Below are positions 12,038-24,240 of a stretch of 64,000 nt of DNA, in pieces. Position numbers and translations under genes: made by a program. Below the pieces are notes generated by a model, which was not told the origin of the DNA, did not search any database, and saw only the letters and a list, made by a program, of their open reading frames with translations. The stretch comes from Pleurodeles waltl (lineage: Eukaryota > Chordata > Amphibia > Caudata > Salamandridae). Numbering within the stretch: position 1 is the first letter of the stretch; every line of letters starts with the position of its first letter. The stretch is from positions 166,339,486-166,403,485 of the forward strand of contig NC_090450.1 in assembly GCF_031143425.1 (NCBI RefSeq), given 5' to 3'.

Positions 12038-14109
12038 CCTACCAACAAGTAGATTGTAAGCCAACCTTTCACAGCCTATCAATCAATGTTTGAAACAAGC
12101 ATTTCAAGTTATAAACTGTTTAACTTGGTCCTCTGAAGGTCACATGCATTATTCTTTCAAATGGTGGACCAACACGGTTGTCCAGTCAGGAGATCTGGTT
12201 GAATCTTTTTTGTGCAACCTTAATCTCACGTAAACCCCAATTATTGTTTTGCATTTTTTGCATTATTATTGTTTTGTTGCTTATGACTTTGCATAATTTC
12301 TGCCTGCAACGGAGTAGTTTGAGCAGAAAATGTCTCACAGAACTGTATTTGGCAAGGCTTCTTGCATGGCTTTTGTACAGAAAGGCTTATGTACTGAAAG
12401 GCGTAACTTGATACATTATTCACACAGATAACCGTACAAGCATAATTCATGCAATATGTATCCAGATGACAGCAACAGGTGGCGGCCCCTACACAGGTCA
12501 GAGCTCATGAACCTAAATGCCATCCTATGCCCTGCAGTGCCTGCCCCACCATTCTCACACTTAACACAACTTCCTGGAGAGATTGATGAGGCTCTGCAAG
12601 TTATGTTTATTGAAGTTTTGTTTTATTTTAGCTGATGTAGGCCTGAATTTTAAAATGAGTAAACACTGGTTGCCATATTTGTTCTGTGACATCGGCATGT
12701 TATTTCTATTCAGTTTGAAGTACAAACACTGCTGACAATGATGTTACTTTCCTGTATTCCCATGTGAACAAATGTTTTTCTTCTTTTATATATATCGTAG
12801 ATTGTTGTTTTAATGAATAGCATCTTCAAGAGACACCTGCAGAGTGCAGACTAGTCCATGTATCTTATCTTGTTACAAGTAGTTTAAATTTGAAGGTTAC
12901 AGAGAGAAACCTGTATGGTGAGAAACCTTTAGAACCTATGAAGTATGTAATTGTATATCTGCAGTTTTACCTTTTTGGACAGTCTTCTGTTGAGAACTGT
13001 TTGTAGAAGCCTAATGTGCTCCATATAATATTGAATGTATTGATTTGTTTGACAAGGTTTAGATGTGGAGCGCCTAAATCCTAAGGGGATTCACACCGCC
13101 CCCAATCCATGCAGAGATTCACTTTTTGGTTCTCAGATTTGCATAAAGAAAGGTGCTCACACTACCACCTGACTCACCTGGCAATAAGTGGACAAATGGC
13201 CCTCTACAACCGTCCCCACTGCAGCTTGGATTGAATATGGCAGCTATGTTTGTAGAATACATGGCCATCCAACCATCTTTTTCTTAAATTTTGTTTTATA
13301 ATCTTCACAGTTCATCATAGTAAAGAATATAACAACCTGTAGAAACGTGTTGTGTAATGTCTGTTTAAAATAATAAAACAAATAAACAGGTTATGCAACA
13401 GCACCTTTTTAACCACATAAACTCTTGTCAAGCGTCAAAAGCTGTTTACAAATCTTTTGAAAACTGTTTGCATGCAGTAGTGTAACTGTTATTATGCAAA
13501 GCGCTCAGATGCACATATGTGTTTTCTTTGCACTATATAGAAACTGCAAATCAATAGATAAAATAAATCCATAATTTTCACCAAAAATATGTATCATAAA
13601 GACAAATTATAAATATGACAAAAAGGCTAAGTGGGTAAGGAGAGGGAAGCAAAAGAGAAGCTAAAGGGCAGGGACTGCATCGTCAATAGCATGCTAGGAT
13701 GAGGATGTGAGGGACAAAGCAGGACACAGGAAAGAAAATAAGAACACACGTACTCCCAAGTAATGCTAAATGCAAATAGGGCGTCCAACCATCCGTAATT
13801 TTCACGGACAGTCCGTAATTTAGCCCTGTCATCCGCACGGGTTAACGGAGTGCATTTGTCTGTCATTTTAGCTTTTCAGATAAAGGACAAAAGTTATGTA
13901 GGCCAATTCAGATTCCCCAGCTGGAGTGGAAGGTAGTGAGTCTCCTGTGCTCTGACCCAAAGGGAGGGCCAGACAGATAAGAAACAGGCTTTCTTGCCAG
14001 GTGTGCCTGCTTTGCAAAAGAAATGCAAATGTGTGCAATTGACAATTCTGCAATTGTAAAGTGGCTTGGAAACTTGCATTGGCTTTAATTGATGGAGTCA
14101 ATCAAGCAA
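12038..14109. other. Intronic sequence without a recognisable gene
   Basis: AT-rich intron sequence with no supported coding region. Around 13780-13865 there are closely spaced CCGTAATTT and ACGGACAG words suggesting a small internally repetitive element, but no ends are visible. Confidence 0.5.
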
Positions 14110-15099
14110 TAAATACTTTATTTCGTCCGTAGGCCATTAAAGCAATAGATCATAAAACATTAATATTTTAACAATTTAAAACAGTGAACTGTATAGTTCA
14201 TAGCACATAGAACCTTCCAATTCATATGTTCCCACACACTTTGGAGCACAGCAGTATTTTCCACAATTTGTGTAATAGTCTTGATAGCTATAGTCTTAGA
14301 TCTTTCTCTCAAAGCCTTCTACTTATGTGGCCATTTATATTATGGTTATGTGTAATCTCTCTCTCTACTATACTCATAGGCTCGAGTGACAATAGATCTT
14401 GAAAGTGCTGTATGCTAAATAGTCATTTGTTTAAATACATGAATGGATTTCACAGATTAGATAATCATAGTTTTCATAGATGGACAATGGGCCTAATGGT
14501 AATGCTTTTAAAGCATTCCCTTGAGGCCTTCTAATTCCCAGCCCTCTGTTTGCAAGCATATGTGTTTACTCTCTGCTAGTCTCCTAGGCTCAAGGGACAA
14601 GGGACATATTATAATCCAGTATATAATCCCTTGCATTTTTAAAACCCATCAATAAGTATCAATTTAACAAAGATTGGTCTAAACCACTATGATCTAAAAG
14701 GGAAACATTCTCATAAAACCTTCCAGTTCCACAGCCCTCTATACCTTGTAGGTATATGAGATCACACTTCTCTATACAGCTAGCCTCAAGCTTTTTAGAT
14801 CTTAAAGTGCTAAGATATAATAAGGTTCACTTGAGCCAATATATTTTAAAACATATCAATAGATTACAAAGTGTGTACAATAATTTAAATAACTGAGCCA
14901 TTAGACATTGCAGGATTCACTTTTGCAGGGAGCAGGATGAACTATCCATTTTTAATCTAAGTTTCCACGCCCAGTCCATGAACCTGGAAACAGCAAATGT
15001 AATTACTTCTCGGGTTTCAGTTTTCGTGAGCCTCCTAATCTCCCAATAATATGTTGCACCCATAGCTCTACATAAAGGCAGTAACCATGTTTTCCGGGG

Positions 15100-16424
15100 T
15101 CACTCATACTGTGAACAAAAAAAGAAAAAGTGAGGTTCAGTCTCACTTTTGTAAGAACAATAGGAGCACTGGGAAGACATTCTTGAGGCCTTCTCCCACT
15201 TTACAGTACAGGATCTCAATGGCAGCACCCCAAATCTGAATGGAACATAGAGTGGCTTCACCTGGGCAGGAAATATTCTTTCCAGGTAAGGTTCAAAATG
15301 TGGTAAGCATTTGTGCAATAAGAAAAGAGCAGATGTACTCCCTTCCTTTTGATTATTCCAGGTTCTTGTAGTTATGTACTGCCAGTATTCTTCTTTCAGT
15401 TTCTGGCTAACACTTTTTCAGATTCAGCCGGGGTCTTCCCACAATTCGCCCATATTAAGTAGTTCACTGAAGTGTCTAACATGTTTTAACCAAGGTGTTC
15501 GTGTTTTTGGAACAAGAGCTACTCGTTCTGCACGGGAAGCCCTATATGGGGAAAAGATCCCTGATGTTCAGACCCTAATCCAGAATAGAAGGTGTTTCAA
15601 TTAGATTATTTGTTGAATGTTAAGGATGGCTAGATCATACCTCAAGGGGAGAAGTGGTATACTTTGTGGGAGATTAAAGAGGGCCCTGAAATCTTGTTTT
15701 CCATTTGCTGTAATGCGTTGGTATTCGAATATCTCTATATTTCTGCCCAATAAATAGAGGAGGTGACAACTACGGCCTTATATACTTTTAATGCCAGCAA
15801 TTCCAGACCCCCATCTAATACCGTATTTTTTCTAGCTGTGGCCATTGATCTGCAATAGAGTGTTGTCTTACATTTCTCCAGTTGGGGGTTCCATCCCATT
15901 TTTTGGAAAGCCTTAGTCCTAGGTAGCCAACGTTTTCAACTTGTTCCAGCCTTTCCCTGCCTAATTTCATATTGGCTTTAAAAGATCGGTGTGGGTTTAT
16001 AGCCATGAACTTTGACCTTGACAGATTGAGCCTAGGCCTCTTTCTATGCAGAAATCAGTGAAGGAGTCCAGCTCTTGCTGGAGGCCCATTGGTGTTCTTG
16101 ATATTAGGAGGGTATCATCTGCAAACATTAGAATTGGGATGGGTACTCCTGCAAGTCTAGGTGCATCATATCAACATTTTGATAACCACTTCACTGCTCC
16201 TTTTATATAGAGACTAAACAAGGATGTGGCAAGGACAGGATTTTAGGCGTAGGGTCACCCCCTGTTCCACCTAACCCTGGCATACGTATCGTTGTGTAAT
16301 GTTCTCAGTAACCATACAAGGTCCTTTGGTGTCCCATATGATTCTAGTACCTCCCAGAGTTTGTCCCTTGGAATCAGGTCAAAAGCCTCTCGGAGATCTA
16401 AAAAGGCTATATATAGATGATCAG
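15100..16424 (-). pseudogene. LINE reverse transcriptase, C-terminal half and Cys/His knuckle
   Basis: Immediately after the LTR insertion the minus strand reads YIAFLDLREAFDLIPRDKLW, the RT block with the first catalytic Asp. It continues to MFADDTLLIS, the FADD catalytic box, near 16120. A thumb-like part ends VGYLGLRLSKKWDG (about 15890-15925). The fragment at 15100-15318 ends with CSYCSYKSETEPHFFFFC, a CCHC-like knuckle common at the C-terminus of LINE ORF2 proteins. Frames change several times and stops occur, so this is not a working gene. It continues the fragment at 18639-19120. Confidence 0.75.
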
Positions 16425-18638
16425 TCTTAGAAATGGGGTCTTTGGTTGACAGTCAGGTTACTACCTGTTCAAGCAAGGACCCTCACTCTAGTCAGGGTAA
16501 AATAGAATCACTCTCAGCTAACCCCTGCTTACCCAATTGGTAGCTTGGCAGAGCAGTAGGCTTAACTTCAGAGTGCTAGGTGTAAAGTATTTGTACCAAC
16601 ACACACAGTAACTTAATGAAAACACTACAAAATGACACAACATAGGTTTAGAAAATAGGAAATATTTATCTAAACAAAACAAGACCAAAACGACCAAAAT
16701 CCACAATACACAAGTCAAGTTATTGAAAATCAAAAAGAGTCTTTAAGTAGTTTTAAACACACACTAACACTGTTAGGCTGAAAATGTACCTTGGGTGCGT
16801 CAAAAACAACCCCTCACGGTCGAGTGTGCATCAAAAAGGGCTGGCGGTGTGTTGATTCCACTCACGAGCTGGACCTTGCGTCGTTTCTCCTTTAATCGGG
16901 TCTGGGCACGTCATTCCTTCTCTCTGCAGGAGAGCGATGTGCGGATCCGGTCAGCACTCTCAGGTCTGTGCAGGCCTTGTGTTGTTTTTACATGCCCAGC
17001 GGTACTTGTGTCGGAAATCCAGCCGCACGATGATCTGAAAACCACGCAGCACGGGTTGCGATCTCCCAGCCTCTGTCAGCAATGCTGTGCGTCATTTCTC
17101 CTGCTCCGTGTGTCGGTTCTTAGGTCGTGTTTCCGGCGAGCGCCGATTTTCAGCTGCAGAGCTGGCAACGCATAGTTTCTTCAGCCACAGATCGGAGTTG
17201 CGTCGATCTTTTCCCCGCACAGCGCTCTGTGCGTAGATTTCCTCCTCTTAGGCTGCCAGCTTCTCCTTTCAGGGTCCCAGGAACTGGATCGGCACCACAG
17301 GGTAGAGTAGGAGTCTCTCCAGAGACTCCAGGTGGTGGCAGAGAGAAGTCTTTGCTGTCCCTGAGACTTCAAATAACAGGAGGCAAGCCCTAAATCAAGC
17401 CCTTGGAGAGTTCTTCTCAAGATGGAAGGCACACAAAGTCCAGTCTTTGCCCTCTTACTCTGGCAGAAGCAGCAACTGCAGGATAGCTCCACAAAGCACA
17501 GTCACAGACAGGACAGCTCTTCCTCCTCAGCTCTTCAGCTCTTCTCCAGGCAGAGGTTACTCTTGTTTCCAGAAGTGTTTCTAAAGTCTGTGGTTTTGGG
17601 TGCCCTTCTTATACACAATTTCTCCTCTGAAGTAGGCAAAGTTTCTCTTGAATGTGAAATCCTGCCTTGCCCAGGCCAGGCCCCAGACACTCACCAGAGG
17701 GTTGGAGACTGCATTGTGTGAGGGCCTGCATAGCCCTTTCAGGTGTGAGAGACCACTCCTCCCCTCCCTCCTAGCGCAGATGGCTCATCAGGAGATGCAG
17801 GCTACACCCCAGCTCCCTTTGTGTCACTGTCTAGTGTGAGGTGCAACCAGCCCAACTGTCAAACTGACCCAGACAGGGTATCCACAAAGAGGCAGAGTCA
17901 CAGAAATGGTATAAGCAAGAAAATGCTCACTTTCTAAAAGTGGCATTTTCAAACACACATTCTTAAAATCAACTTTACTAAAAGATGTATTTTTAAATTG
18001 TGAGCTCAGAGACCCCAAACTCCACATGTCAATCCGCTCCCAAAGGGAATCTACACTCTAATCAGATTTAAAGGTAGCCCCCATGTTAACCTATGAGAGG
18101 GACAGGCCTTGCAACAGTGAAAAATGAATTTAGCCATATTTATTATAACTATATGTCCTACCTTAACCATACACTGCACCCTGCCCTTGGGGCTACCTAG
18201 GGCCTACCTTAAGTGTGTCTGATAATGAAAGAAAAGGGAAGGTTTAGGCCTGACAAGTGGGTACACTTGCCAAGTCGAATTTACAGTTACAACTGCACAC
18301 ATAGACACTGCAATGGCAGGTCTGAGACATGATTACAGAGCTACTTATGTGGGTGACACAACCAGTGCTGCAGGCCCACTAGTAGCCTTTGATTTACAGG
18401 CCCTGGGCACCTCTAGTGCACTGTACTAGGGACTTACTAATAAATCAAATATGCCAATCATGGATAAGCCAATTACATACACATTTTTAAAGGAGCACTT
18501 ACACTTTAGCACTGGATAGCAGTGGTAAAGTGCCCAGAGTAACAAAAACAGCAATATCAGAGTCCAGCACACATCAACAACCTGTGGAACAGAGGCAAAA
18601 AGCTAATGGAGACCACGCCAAGGATGAAAAGTCTAAAA
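16425..18638 (-). mobile_element. LTR element (probably solo LTR), 2.2 kb, target duplication ATCAG
   Basis: ATCAG occurs at 16420-16424 and again at 18639-18643, exactly flanking this block. Its ends are inverted: TCTTAG on the left and CTAAAA on the right, decayed from TGTTAG...CTAACA as seen in the related copy at 12037. No gag or pol is present, so it is most likely a solo LTR left by recombination. Minus orientation is inferred from similarity of its 18638 end to the starts of the elements at 9967 and 12037. It lies inside the RT domain of the LINE, and the LINE reading resumes on both sides, which proves the insertion order. Confidence 0.7.
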
Positions 18639-19120
18639 ATCAGGCTTCAATGTGATATATTTCCAACATAATGTCATAAAGCGGAAGATCTGGACCACTG
18701 TACTGATACCTATCCTGAAGCCCATCTGAGCACCTTCAAGGATTGCATTATCATTGAGCCAGGACTGGAGCCTCATCAACACCTGCCTACAGAATATTTT
18801 CTGGCTTGTGTCTATGAGGCTTATGGGTCTGTAGTTAGATGGTTTGTCTTTATTACCCTTTCAATATATTAGGATTATGACTGCTCCTTGCCAAGATGGT
18901 GGAATCTTCTCATCCCCCAATATAGCATTGCTCATTGCCTTGAGGTACGGAGCCCAGACTTCAGGCTGGGAAATATAGAGGTCACCTGGAATACCATCTA
19001 GCCCAGGAGCATTTTCCCTTTTGACCTGACTCATAGCATTATGTGTTTTAGCTACAGTAAAGCTCTCTACCTCTCTTCATATACCCTCCAATGAACTATC
19101 CCCTAGGGCTAAGTCCTTAC
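18639..19120 (-). pseudogene. LINE reverse transcriptase, N-terminal half
   Basis: On the minus strand the segment reads NAPGLDGIP near 19010, then KPSNYRPISLIDTSQKIFC near 18840 and GAQMGFRIGISTVVQ near 18720. These are RT blocks in correct order. The following AFLDL block lies beyond the LTR, at 16420 and below. In-frame stops and shifts mark it as inactive. Confidence 0.7.
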
Positions 19121-19867
19121 TGTTGGTAACCAAGCTTTTACCATATGTCATAGCAGTTTACATTACTCTCTTCTCCTTGACTGCATATAGACTCTAAAAG
19201 TGGGCAACCCATTTCGAAGGTGGGACAGCCAATTCCATATGGTTGTCAATAGAGAGGGTTCCCTGTTTAACTAACTTCCAGAAGGCTTTCTCATCCCCTC
19301 GCTGTTGACCGTCTACTATTTCTGCCCATTTCTCAGTTGCCCAAGCTTTCCTAGCTTTTAGTAGAACAGATTTGTAGTTTTTTCTAGCGTTTCTTATATG
19401 CTCCTGTCCTCCCTCCTAAAAGAGTACTCAGTAAGCTGCCTTTGGCAGGTCTGCATTCTTTAGTGTACCAAGCAGGGAGTTGTTTTTCTTTGCTATCAGC
19501 TCTTTTAACTTACTTTACAAAGAATCTGCTCAGTTGGTCCATCAAATGTGTATGGAGATTGGGGAAAGTTCCCGCACTTGCTCCCTCAGTGATTGCCTTG
19601 GTTAATATATTCTCAAAGATGTTATAAATACATGTTAAAGCCATTTTGTTCTTCATTATCGCAGGCCATTTTATATTCCTCAGGTTGTTGAAGGTCTGAA
19701 GCATATTGACTTTTGGTACCGAGTTCAGGTCTGGGTTCTCAAAGGGTGTCAGGCTCATCCTGAGACTTACAGCGTGGTGGTCACTGTTCATTCTTAACAC
19801 AATTTCCATATATATTAGGAAGGGCCAAAGGAGCTGGTCCCAAAAGAAGTAATCTATATTGCTGTTG

Positions 19868-20611
19868 TTAGACCCCTTTGAAAGGTTGGAAGTTGGGGGA
19901 AATCCGTTTTGGTGTTGCGTTTACTATGCTCAAGTCATGAGTAAAAATCAGATCAGCCATTTGTAGGGCGACATATGATGGCTTTATCCCTCTAACCTTG
20001 AGAGGGCAAGGTCTTGCCGATATATATGGTGGGTATATCTCCCTTCTTTCCATTTCCATCTCTTTTGTTATTATGGTATTGCAGTACCCTGCTATTATTT
20101 TCAGTGAATTCCCCTGGAATTTATCTAACAAATTCGATAGTTGATCCACCACAGGGGAGAAGTTGGTGGCCGGTATGGATCCTAGGTAAATATTTACAGT
20201 AGCTATAGTTTTGGTTTCACAGTAGATGGAATTTCTGATTACAAGGCCTAATAGATCCCTGCTCTCAGATGGAATTACTTTAATGGCAGGGAACAGGTCC
20301 AAGCAGAGCCAGGCCAGTAAGCCTTCTGAGGCCCTTCCTGATGACGAGGGAGTGGCTTCTAAACTATATGTTATGAACCCAGATCTGTATACTGGTTCAG
20401 TTGCCCAGGTCTCCTGCAATGGTATTATGTGTTGCTGGTCTATAAAGGATCCCCATTCTGGGTCTGAGTGTTTAGCTTTTAGTCCAGCTATGTTCCAGGA
20501 CAGTAGTTTTATTTGATTCCCCCAAGGCAAGTCTTTCTCGGGTCTTTGCACTAGATCCTCAGTGGCCTGTTCTTCCCCAGTTATGCCCCTCCACATAGTA
20601 GGGGTTCCCAC
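19868..20611 (-). pseudogene. LINE apurinic-type endonuclease domain
   Basis: A 247-codon open stretch. Near its start it has IKLLSWNIAGLKAKHSDPEW and then IIPLQETWATE, the N-terminal Asn and catalytic Glu blocks of the exonuclease-endonuclease-phosphatase fold that nicks DNA for target-primed reverse transcription. Further on, IATVNIYLGSIP and LKIIAGYCNTI match the later strands, but the expected GDFN has become AGYCN, so a key Asp is missing. IFTHDLSIVNATP follows near the C-terminal part. It precedes the RT fragments on the same strand. The altered GDFN-type block and downstream frame breaks argue against activity. Confidence 0.75.
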
Positions 20612-20724
20612 TTGGTATTCTTAGGAGTGTCAGTTGATCCTATCAGGGTTGTTTCTTCTATGCAGTCCAGTTCCTCGTCTGTACTCCTAATGAGGGGCAC
20701 TAACTTCCTTCTATTTCCTTTTAG

Positions 20725-22017
20725 TCAGTCAATCTCGTTCAGGTCAGCTTCCTGGCCCGACCAAGGTGGACTTATCCGGTGGGAAGATGTGAACGCACAG
20801 TTTGAGACGTTTGACGATGGCCCGTACCCATTTGGGTTGTGTAATTTGAGGGTTATTTGGGAGGGTGTGGTGGATCGGAATCTTTGGTCAAGGTCTATTA
20901 GGCCCCCCACTAGATGTTTTGACCTTAGCCCCAGTCTAATGGTGTCACAAATGCAGTTGTCATTTAGGCGATTGGCAGAAACAATGTCTTCTCTAATAAC
21001 AGACCTACAGCCTTTTGTGTGCCTTATCCAATGTATTGCTTTGTTAATAAGCATTTCTTGCATTTCCATTTTATCAGTTGTTCGCTTGCAGACATTGATC
21101 ATAAAGATTTTATGTATCTTCCCATGCATAGCATTTGGAGCTCTTCCTCATTTTGTGGCAGCCTGTCTAATTGGAAATCCTGCTCTATAGCGCTTCAAGG
21201 TATTTGAGTGTGTGTCAGGCACTAAATTTACACAATGATTTTGATGTTGGCTGTCCTTATAAGTCGGAGAGCTAGGGAGAAACGTTCCTGCTATTTTCTG
21301 GCTAGGTTCATTAGTACTAGTAATTGCTGTCGCTTGAGAGGGTGGTCTTGGGGCAATATGGTATTGAACCCTGCCTGGGTCTGATCTTTTATATAGCTCT
21401 TCTAGTGTTTTATTTATTACCACTGTCAGTACATTAAGCTTATCCAATTTAGTGTGTAAGTCTTTTGCTAGTCGCCCCATACACTCTTGGAGGCTTACTA
21501 TTTTACCCTTAAGTGAATGTAGTTGTTCGCCTATGGTGTTAATGCCTAGGGTAGGTGAAGTATTGGATGTGACTGGGGTCCCTGAGCCAGTGGGTTCTAT
21601 TGCCAGGGTGCCCAGTATCTTGTATCTATTTGAACAATCTATGCTTGGTATTGACGGAGTTAGTACTATTTCTTTAACCTCGGTGGAAATATTTTGGGCT
21701 AAATCAGGTTGTTCAATAGGTGTTATTTAGGGTGCAGGGGGGAGCTGAGTGGTAGTTTCAGTACAATTGGTCTTAGGGAGTATAGCACTTTCATTGTTAA
21801 TTTGCTTGAGGAACGGTCTTATGCCCTTATAGCAGTGTTCTTTTACCAACATTTTCTGACCCGGCCCTTTGGTCACCTTATCTGGGTGTTTATCAGTATG
21901 TACAAGCAATCCTTTGATTTCCTCAATTAGTTCAGTAATTTCTGCTGAATGTCTCAAAATCATCTTTTTGGCATCCCCTGTGACCTGATGGCCATCATTT
22001 CCCTTCTGTTTCACCAT
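20725..22017 (-). pseudogene. LINE ORF1-like region (fragmented)
   Basis: Three open pieces follow each other upstream of the endonuclease: 21727-22017 (begins MVKQKGNDGHQVTGDAKK; charged, helical), 21148-21480 (LAKDLHTKLDKLNVLTVV; coiled-coil-like) and 20725-21129 (includes EDIVSANRLN and TIRLGLRSKHLV). Position, charge and helical content fit a nucleic-acid-binding ORF1 protein. No named domain could be assigned with certainty. Frame changes between the pieces show it is broken. Confidence 0.5.
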
Positions 22018-22260
22018 GATGTCAGCCCTCGATTAGTCCTAGGATCCTCATTGGTTGCCAAACCAAATTAGGTTTGGTGGGAACAGGGGCACAGACTAAG
22101 TTACAAACACCCTGTAACACAGAAGTAAAAGATAAAACACCAGCAAAGCCTACTTGGTGATAAGAGTTAGGGGGGGTGGCCCAGCCCAGCCTCCTTCTGG
22201 CTCCAACGGGCATGGATGGGCCCGCCCTTAGCCCGGGTGTGGCCCACGTGCGTCCCACTG

Positions 22261-22466
22261 TGCGGTGTCCCCCTGGCGCTTTATAACGCTTGCTAGCGAG
22301 GTGAGTAGGGGCAGCTGGTGAGGGAAATGCCATCTCCTGGGGCTGAAAGCAGTCTGGGACTCGTAGTCCCCCCTGTTGAATCAAGCGTGTCCTGCGCTGC
22401 GGTGTCCCCCTGGTGCTTTATATCGCTTGCTAGCGAAGTGAGTAGGGGCAGCTGGTGCAGGAAATG
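22261..22466 (-). promoter_or_regulatory. Two tandem 5' units at the LINE start
   Basis: A segment of about 68 bp is present twice, beginning TGCGGTGTCCCCCTGG at 22261 and 22398, 137 bp apart, with few mismatches. On the minus strand the upstream copy contains GCGATATAAAGC, a TATA-like word. Tandem 5' units acting as promoter are known in several LINE families. That these units drive this element is inference. Confidence 0.5.
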
Positions 22467-22779
22467 GCTGCCTGGTGCAGGAAATGGCTGAAATTGAGTC
22501 ATTTGCAGCTTTCTAATGACAACGATATATTGTTTTTGAGACGTACTATAAGTGTGTTCCAAGCTGAGCTGTGGAGTGTGTGCTTTTAATAGACATTCAT
22601 AAAAATGTTTGCGCAAAGTATAATCTGAATATTATTCATATCTATATTTTGGAGGCACTTTTTATTTTTAATTTAAATGTATATGCACATTTTGTGGCAA
22701 ACTATATTATGTTGTGTGTAAAGCATGTTTAAAAAACGACTTTCACATTCACAGTGCTTTAAGAGACTCCAGGACCTCA

Positions 22780-24240
22780 TAGTACTAGTAAGCATTGGCA
22801 AAGCCAAAAGGTCTCATCTATGCGAGAGCTATTGACTTTGCCAATGTGTTTTAGCCATGTTGTACACCAAAGTGGCTGCTGTTTAGCATGGCTAAACGTT
22901 AGTGGTGTAGAGGAGAGTGGCGTGAAGTATTGTAGAGTGCAATGGCGAAGAAATGAGAGTGTCATGCTTAGAAGTGGCATTGTGTGAAGTTGCCTAAAGT
23001 GGCATACAATGGAGTGGCATATAGTAGAGTGTACTGTAGTATAGAGCGTTGGTGTAGAGTGTTGCAAATATAGTGGTGTAAACTGCAGTGGCATTGAGTA
23101 CAGCAGCATAGAATTCAGTGGCATACATTGCAGTGTAGAAGAATGCAGAGGCATAGATTAGAGTGGTGTATGTTAGAGTACAGTGGTCCAGAGTAGAGTG
23201 GTAGAGAGTGCATTGGGGTAGAGTGATGTAGAGTGCAGTGGTGTAGAGCACAGTGTAGAATCGAGTGGTATAGAGTGCAATGATGTAGAATGGTGCAGAG
23301 TACAGCAGCCTAGAGTGGTGAAGTGCTGTAGAGTGCAGTGGTGTAGAATAGAGTATTACAGAGTAAAGTGATATAGAGTACAGTGCCATAGAGCGTATTA
23401 GCATAGAATGCGGTAGTACAGATAGAGCACAATAGAGTTCAGTGGTAGAGAGTGCAGTGTTGCTGAGTAGAATGTCTTATAGTGCAATTGTGTAGAGTGG
23501 GGTAGAATGGCATGGAGTGCATTGGTGTAGAGTTTGGTGGTTTTAGAGTGCAGTGGCATAGAGTGGTGTGGGGCAGAATGGAGTAGAGTGCAGTAGTATA
23601 GAGTGCAGTGATGTAGAGTACACTGTTTCAGAGACGAGTGAAGTGGCATAGAGTGGGGTGGTGAAGGGTAGAGTGCAGATGCATAGAGTGGCATAAAGTG
23701 TAATGGCATAGAGTAAGGTGGTGTAGGGTGCAGTGGCATAGGGTGAAGTGGTGCAGAATGGATTAGAGTGATGTACAGTGGATTGTCATAGAGTGCAGGG
23801 GCACAGAGTTGAGTGTTACAGAGTAAAGTGCATTTGTCGTAGAGTGTATTGGCATGGAGTGCAGTGCCATAGAGTGGCGTAGAGTAGAGTTGTGCAGAGT
23901 AGATTAGTGTGGCCTAGAATGAAAGGGTGTAACATGCAGAGGCAGAGAGCACAGTGGTATAGAGTTGCGTAGAGTGCATAGGCATAGATTAGAGTGGTAC
24001 AGAGTAAAGTACAGAAGCGTAACGTGAAGGGGCATGGAGTGGAGTGGTTCAGAGTGGAGTAGCGTGCAGTGGTACAGAGTGCAGTGGCATTGAGTGTTGT
24101 AAAGTGGAGTGGTGAAAAGTGGAGTGCAGTGGTGTGGAGTGGTGCATAGTAGAGTGGAGTGGCGCAGAGTGGAGTATGCCTGGTGTGGTAGCACACTGTC
24201 ATCACAGACAACAAGTTTTTGATTGAATTGTCCCTTACAC
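22780..24240. repeat. Pentamer-based satellite, about 1.4 kb
   Basis: Diverged array made of five-base words such as AGTGG, AGTGC, GTAGA and ATAGA in higher-order strings like TAGAGTGCAGTGGCATAGAG. Because the period is close to multiples of five, the complementary strand stays open in long frames rich in Leu, Tyr, Thr and His. These are not genes. Confidence 0.85.

Larger units (their letters stand above)
14110..22480 (-). mobile_element. APE-type non-LTR retrotransposon (LINE), minus strand, split by an LTR
   Basis: Reading the minus strand from about 22480, the order is: two repeated 5' units, an ORF1-like region, an apurinic-type endonuclease, a reverse transcriptase with a FADD catalytic box, and a C-terminal Cys/His knuckle. 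Frames are broken in many places, so the element is dead. A 2.2-kb LTR element (16425-18638) interrupts the RT. Without it the element is about 6.1 kb, a normal full LINE length. The left end is uncertain; a minus-strand AATAAA at 14117-14122 is my best guess for the 3' end. The clade is not assigned; the RT blocks NYRPISL and AFLDLREAFD fit a CR1/L2/I-like group better than L1. Confidence 0.75.
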
